DNA of 6,568 bases, from positions 1 to 6,568 of the forward strand of contig CAZMVD010000178.1 of the NCBI GenBank assembly GCA_964569425.1, given 5' to 3'. Of this stretch, positions 4,578-6,568 are shown piece by piece. The translations under genes were made by a program, and so were the position numbers. Positions within the stretch are counted from its first letter, which is position 1. Every line of letters begins with the position of its first letter. The DNA is from JACQXM01 sp964569425. Its GTDB lineage: Bacteria; Planctomycetota; Phycisphaerae; UBA1845. The notes under the pieces are model-generated. The model was not told where the DNA came from, searched no databases, and saw only the letters and a program-made list of their open reading frames with translations.

Positions 4578-4620
4578 GGCGGGCAGAGACGCCCGCCCCA
4601 CCTTTGGACGCCCGCCCCAC
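4578..4620. repeat. REP-like palindrome plus 14-bp direct repeat
   Basis: GGCGGGC (4578-4584), loop AGAGAC, and GCCCGCC (4591-4597) form a 7-bp hairpin. The 14-mer GACGCCCGCCCCAC occurs at 4588-4601 and again at 4607-4620. It lies just past the sigma-factor stop codon, where REP elements commonly sit. It has no T-tract, so it is not a standard terminator. Confidence 0.65.
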
Positions 4621-4647
4621 TGGCGCGGCGCGCGACGGAGGTGCGGT

Positions 4648-5217
4648 TTACGGTTCTTCGAGGAGTGAGGTGTGTTCACGCAGGCGGCGCAATCCTTCGA
4701 AGATGCGGGTCTTGACGGTAGTTTCGGGGACGTCAAGCACCTCGGCGATTTCGCTGCGTGAGAGCGATTCGACGTAGCGCAGGCGAAGGGCCTCGCGAAG
4801 GGATTCGGGCAGGCTGCGAACGACCTCGGCTACTTTCTCGCGTTGTTCGTCGCGCACGAGGCGGGTCAACTGGCCGGTGACGGAGCCGGCAAGGTGGGAA
4901 TCGGCGGCGGTGGCGCGGTAGTCCTCACGGCGTCCGCGTTCGCGGAGCATGTTGAGGCACTGGTTGCGGGCGATCTTGTAGACCCAGGGTCGAAAGTGGT
5001 CCGGTTTATGGGGCGTGCTGAGGACCTTGTAGGTGATTTCCTGCATGGCGTCCTCGCACTCGTCCATGCGTCCGAGGTAGCCCCAGCAGAAGCGGATGAG
5101 CGGCTCGCGGTAGAGTTTCTCGAAGAGGGCGGCGGCGGTGGCTTCGCCGCGGCGCAGTTGGCTGATCAGGGTTCTTGTGGATTCGGTTTCATCGGAAGGG
5201 AGTGAACTTGCGGGCAC
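4648..5217 (-). CDS. ECF-type RNA polymerase sigma factor
   Basis: The protein is 189 aa, the usual ECF length. Region 2 spans about 32-92: FEKLYREPLIRFCWGYLG, then DECEDAMQEITYKVL (the conserved acidic DAxQE element, core-polymerase contact), then FRPWVYKIARNQCLNMLR, which includes the -10 recognition helix. Region 4 spans about 126-182, with LPESLREALRLRYVE and a helix-turn-helix at 152-174 (SRSEIAEVLDVPETTVKTR) that would read the -35 element. There is no region 3, as expected for ECF factors. The start is GTG at 5215-5217, preceded on the minus strand by GGGGGA 7 bases upstream; no earlier ATG is in frame. TAA stop at 4648-4650. The gene lies 130 bp downstream of a membrane Ser/Thr kinase on the same strand. 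Planctomycetes have ECF groups associated with such kinases, so kinase-controlled activity instead of an anti-sigma factor is plausible. No anti-sigma gene is visible in the window. Confidence 0.93.
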   Translation of the reverse strand: MPASSLPSDETESTRTLISQLRRGEATAAALFEKLYREPLIRFCWGYLGRMDECEDAMQEITYKVLSTPHKPDHFRPWVYKIARNQCLNMLRERGRREDYRATAADSHLAGSVTGQLTRLVRDEQREKVAEVVRSLPESLREALRLRYVESLSRSEIAEVLDVPETTVKTRIFEGLRRLREHTSLLEEP

Positions 5218-5278
5218 CGGTAAATCCCCCGGGCTTAAAGCAACTGACGATCAAGCGTATCGCACCGACCCCCCTCAA

Positions 5279-5299
5279 TCCCCCCTTAGCAAGGGGGGA
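5279..5299. repeat. REP-like C/G-run hairpin between kinase and sigma genes
   Basis: TCCCCCCTT (5279-5287), loop AGC, and AAGGGGGGA (5291-5299) form a perfect 9-bp stem, preceded by ACCCCCCTCAA (about 5268-5278). Elements of the form CCCTCAATCCCCCCTT...AAGGGGGGA are familiar to me as dispersed repeats in several bacterial phyla. Neither flank has a T-tract, so it is more likely a REP-type or transcript-processing element than an intrinsic terminator. It sits in the kinase-sigma gap and could alter the relative expression of the two genes. Confidence 0.7.
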
Positions 5300-5347
5300 G
5301 GATCGCTACATCTGGCCGTTAGCTGCTCTATGATTTCGGCTCTTGCG

Positions 5348-6568
5348 TTAATGGGCTCCCTCGGCCGGCACCGGCCCGGCTGATTCGCCCAATTGCGCCA
5401 TATAGCGCAGTACTCTCGCGAGGATGGCGGGTTTGTCCAGTCCGTCGGGTCCGTAGAGTTCGAAGAGCAGGTCCACGGCCTGGCGGCGTTCCGATTCGAG
5501 GTCCGAGGCGCTGCTGTTGTAGATTGCGAGGGCGTTGAAGAGGTATCCCTCGGCGCGGAAGAGTTCGGTATTGGATTCCGGTGGGCGGCGGCGAATCATC
5601 AGGGCCGCCAGGTCGACCATGGTCTGGGCGGCGCGCAATTGGTAGCGCTCCAGGCGCGATTGGGTGGCGAGGGCTTCGAGATAAAGCTGTTCGGCCCGGG
5701 CGTCGTCTCCGGTGAGAAGGTATTCGGCGGCCAGGCCGCGCTTAATACTTGCCACTTCCAGCTCGTTGAGTTCCCTCTGCAAGCGCAGGCTGTTCTGAAG
5801 GTCTTCCTCGGCGCGGTTGAGCCAGAGGAACGAGCCGAGCACGATCCCGAGCATAACCGCCGAGATGGTGACCATGAGCTTGTGGCGCTGGATGAACTTG
5901 CGCACCTGATAGAGGGTACTGGCGCGGCGGGCGAGGACGGGCTCGTCGGCGAGGAAGCGTTTGACGTCGTCGGCGAGGGCGGCGGCGGATTGGTAACGGC
6001 GGCCGCGTTCCTTTTCGAGGGCCTTTAGGACGATGGTTTCCAGGTCGCCGCGGAGCGTGCGGTCGGCGGCGGAGGGGCGGCGAGGCGGGTCTTCGCAGAT
6101 GACGCGAACGGCTTCGTGAAGGACGGCCTTGCTGACGGTGTAGGGCAAGTGATCGGTGAGGAGTTCGTAGAGCACGACGCCGAGGGAGTAAACGTCGCTG
6201 CGGATATCGATTTCGTCGGGGTTACCGCGTGCCTCTTCGGGGCTCATGTAAGGGAGGGTGCCGATGATTTTGCCGATTTCGGTGCGCGAGGCGGCGAAAT
6301 CGTGGTCGGGATCTGAGATTCGGGCGAGGCCGAAATCGAGGATTTTGGGGTTTCCGTCTGCGTCGACGAGAATGTTGGAGGGTTTGAGGTCGCGGTGGAT
6401 GACGCCGCGCTGGTGGGCGTAGTTGATGGCGTCGCAGATTTTGCGAAACAGTTCGAGGCGGTCGCGGCGTGAGACATGATGCTGGCGGACGTATTCGTTG
6501 AGGCGCATGCCGCGGACGAGTTCCATGGCGAAGAAGTGCTGGCCGTCCTCGGTGCGGCCGGCTTCGTA
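5348..6568 (-). CDS. Hanks-type Ser/Thr protein kinase with transmembrane helix and C-terminal helical sensor region (5' end outside window)
   Basis: The frame is open to the right edge, beginning YEAGRTEDGQHFFAMELV, so the N-lobe (Gly-rich loop, VAIK lysine) is missing and the ATG at 6526 is not the true start. There are 406 visible residues. Catalytic-lobe motifs are intact: the HRDLKPSN catalytic loop (58-65, with Asp60, Lys62, Asn65), DFG (78-80), a Thr/Ser-containing activation segment (about 93-104), MSPEE in place of APE (108-112), and SDVYSLG (124-130). RYQSAAALADDVKRFL (191-206) closes the kinase domain. A single hydrophobic helix (about 231-250, flanked by RHK and NR) crosses the membrane. 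Beyond it lies about 155 residues of mostly helical, TPR-like sequence (RGLAAEYLLTGDDARAEQLY at 277-296). Known kinases of this type phosphorylate Ser/Thr on target proteins in response to external or envelope signals. The downstream sigma factor is the natural candidate partner. TAA stop at 5348-5350. Confidence 0.93.
   Translation of the reverse strand, partial: YEAGRTEDGQHFFAMELVRGMRLNEYVRQHHVSRRDRLELFRKICDAINYAHQRGVIHRDLKPSNILVDADGNPKILDFGLARISDPDHDFAASRTEIGKIIGTLPYMSPEEARGNPDEIDIRSDVYSLGVVLYELLTDHLPYTVSKAVLHEAVRVICEDPPRRPSAADRTLRGDLETIVLKALEKERGRRYQSAAALADDVKRFLADEPVLARRASTLYQVRKFIQRHKLMVTISAVMLGIVLGSFLWLNRAEEDLQNSLRLQRELNELEVASIKRGLAAEYLLTGDDARAEQLYLEALATQSRLERYQLRAAQTMVDLAALMIRRRPPESNTELFRAEGYLFNALAIYNSSASDLESERRQAVDLLFELYGPDGLDKPAILARVLRYMAQLGESAGPVPAEGAH

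Larger units (their letters stand above)
4189..4647. other. Long intergenic region between sigma factor and basic-protein genes
   Basis: The region holds no supported gene; its open frames in both directions are Arg/Ala/Pro-rich shadows. The right half contains GC-rich palindromes (annotated separately) and an A-run (AAAGAAAAAAAAT around 4482-4493). The left half is more AT-rich, with a run GAAAAAAATATGGG near 4282-4295 that could be an upstream element for the minus-strand basic-protein gene. I could not identify a confident promoter there. Confidence 0.5.

Noticed and set aside
5393..6028. 211-aa + strand frame opposite the kinase
   Set aside because: It is antisense to the conserved kinase C-terminal domain and membrane helix and shows no motif of its own.

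Overview
The window is high-GC DNA that most resembles a planctomycete, probably of the Phycisphaerae type. This rests on three things: two secreted proteins with C-terminal sorting/anchor tails (one a clear IPTL-CTERM-like tail), a Cys-rich CCLPGG-type motif, and a Hanks-type Ser/Thr kinase encoded directly upstream of an ECF sigma factor. No taxonomic marker gene is present, so the assignment is inferred from protein families.

Layout from left to right. The 3' end of a surface-protein gene (+, 2-352) runs into a block of short tandem repeats (333-561). A convergent gene (-, 647-1708) encodes a membrane-anchored SGNH hydrolase with an unusual C-terminal four-cysteine zinc-ribbon-like tail. 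A 261-bp divergent spacer separates it from a secreted, Cys-rich, Asp-rich IPTL-CTERM-like protein (+, 1970-3226). The stop codon of that gene again lies inside a short tandem-repeat block (3225-3391). After several stem-loops and a strong intrinsic terminator comes an unrecognised, extremely basic 174-aa protein (-, 3653-4177). Then follow a 470-bp spacer with GC-rich palindromes, an ECF sigma factor (-, 4648-5217), a REP-like hairpin, and the C-terminal two-thirds of a transmembrane Ser/Thr kinase (-, 5348 to the window edge).

How the genes may work together. The kinase and sigma factor are co-oriented and 130 bp apart. They form a plausible signalling pair in which a membrane kinase controls a promoter-selectivity factor. 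The two CTERM-type proteins and the SGNH hydrolase are envelope or exported functions and are not obviously one operon.

The most distinctive features are the composite repeat blocks. Each is built from in-phase 7-bp and 8-bp units, and each begins within the last codons or the stop codon of an anchored surface-protein gene. Also notable are the basic protein, which contains no Glu and a single Asp, and the zinc-ribbon-like tail on the SGNH hydrolase. I see no transposase, CRISPR array, tRNA or rRNA.
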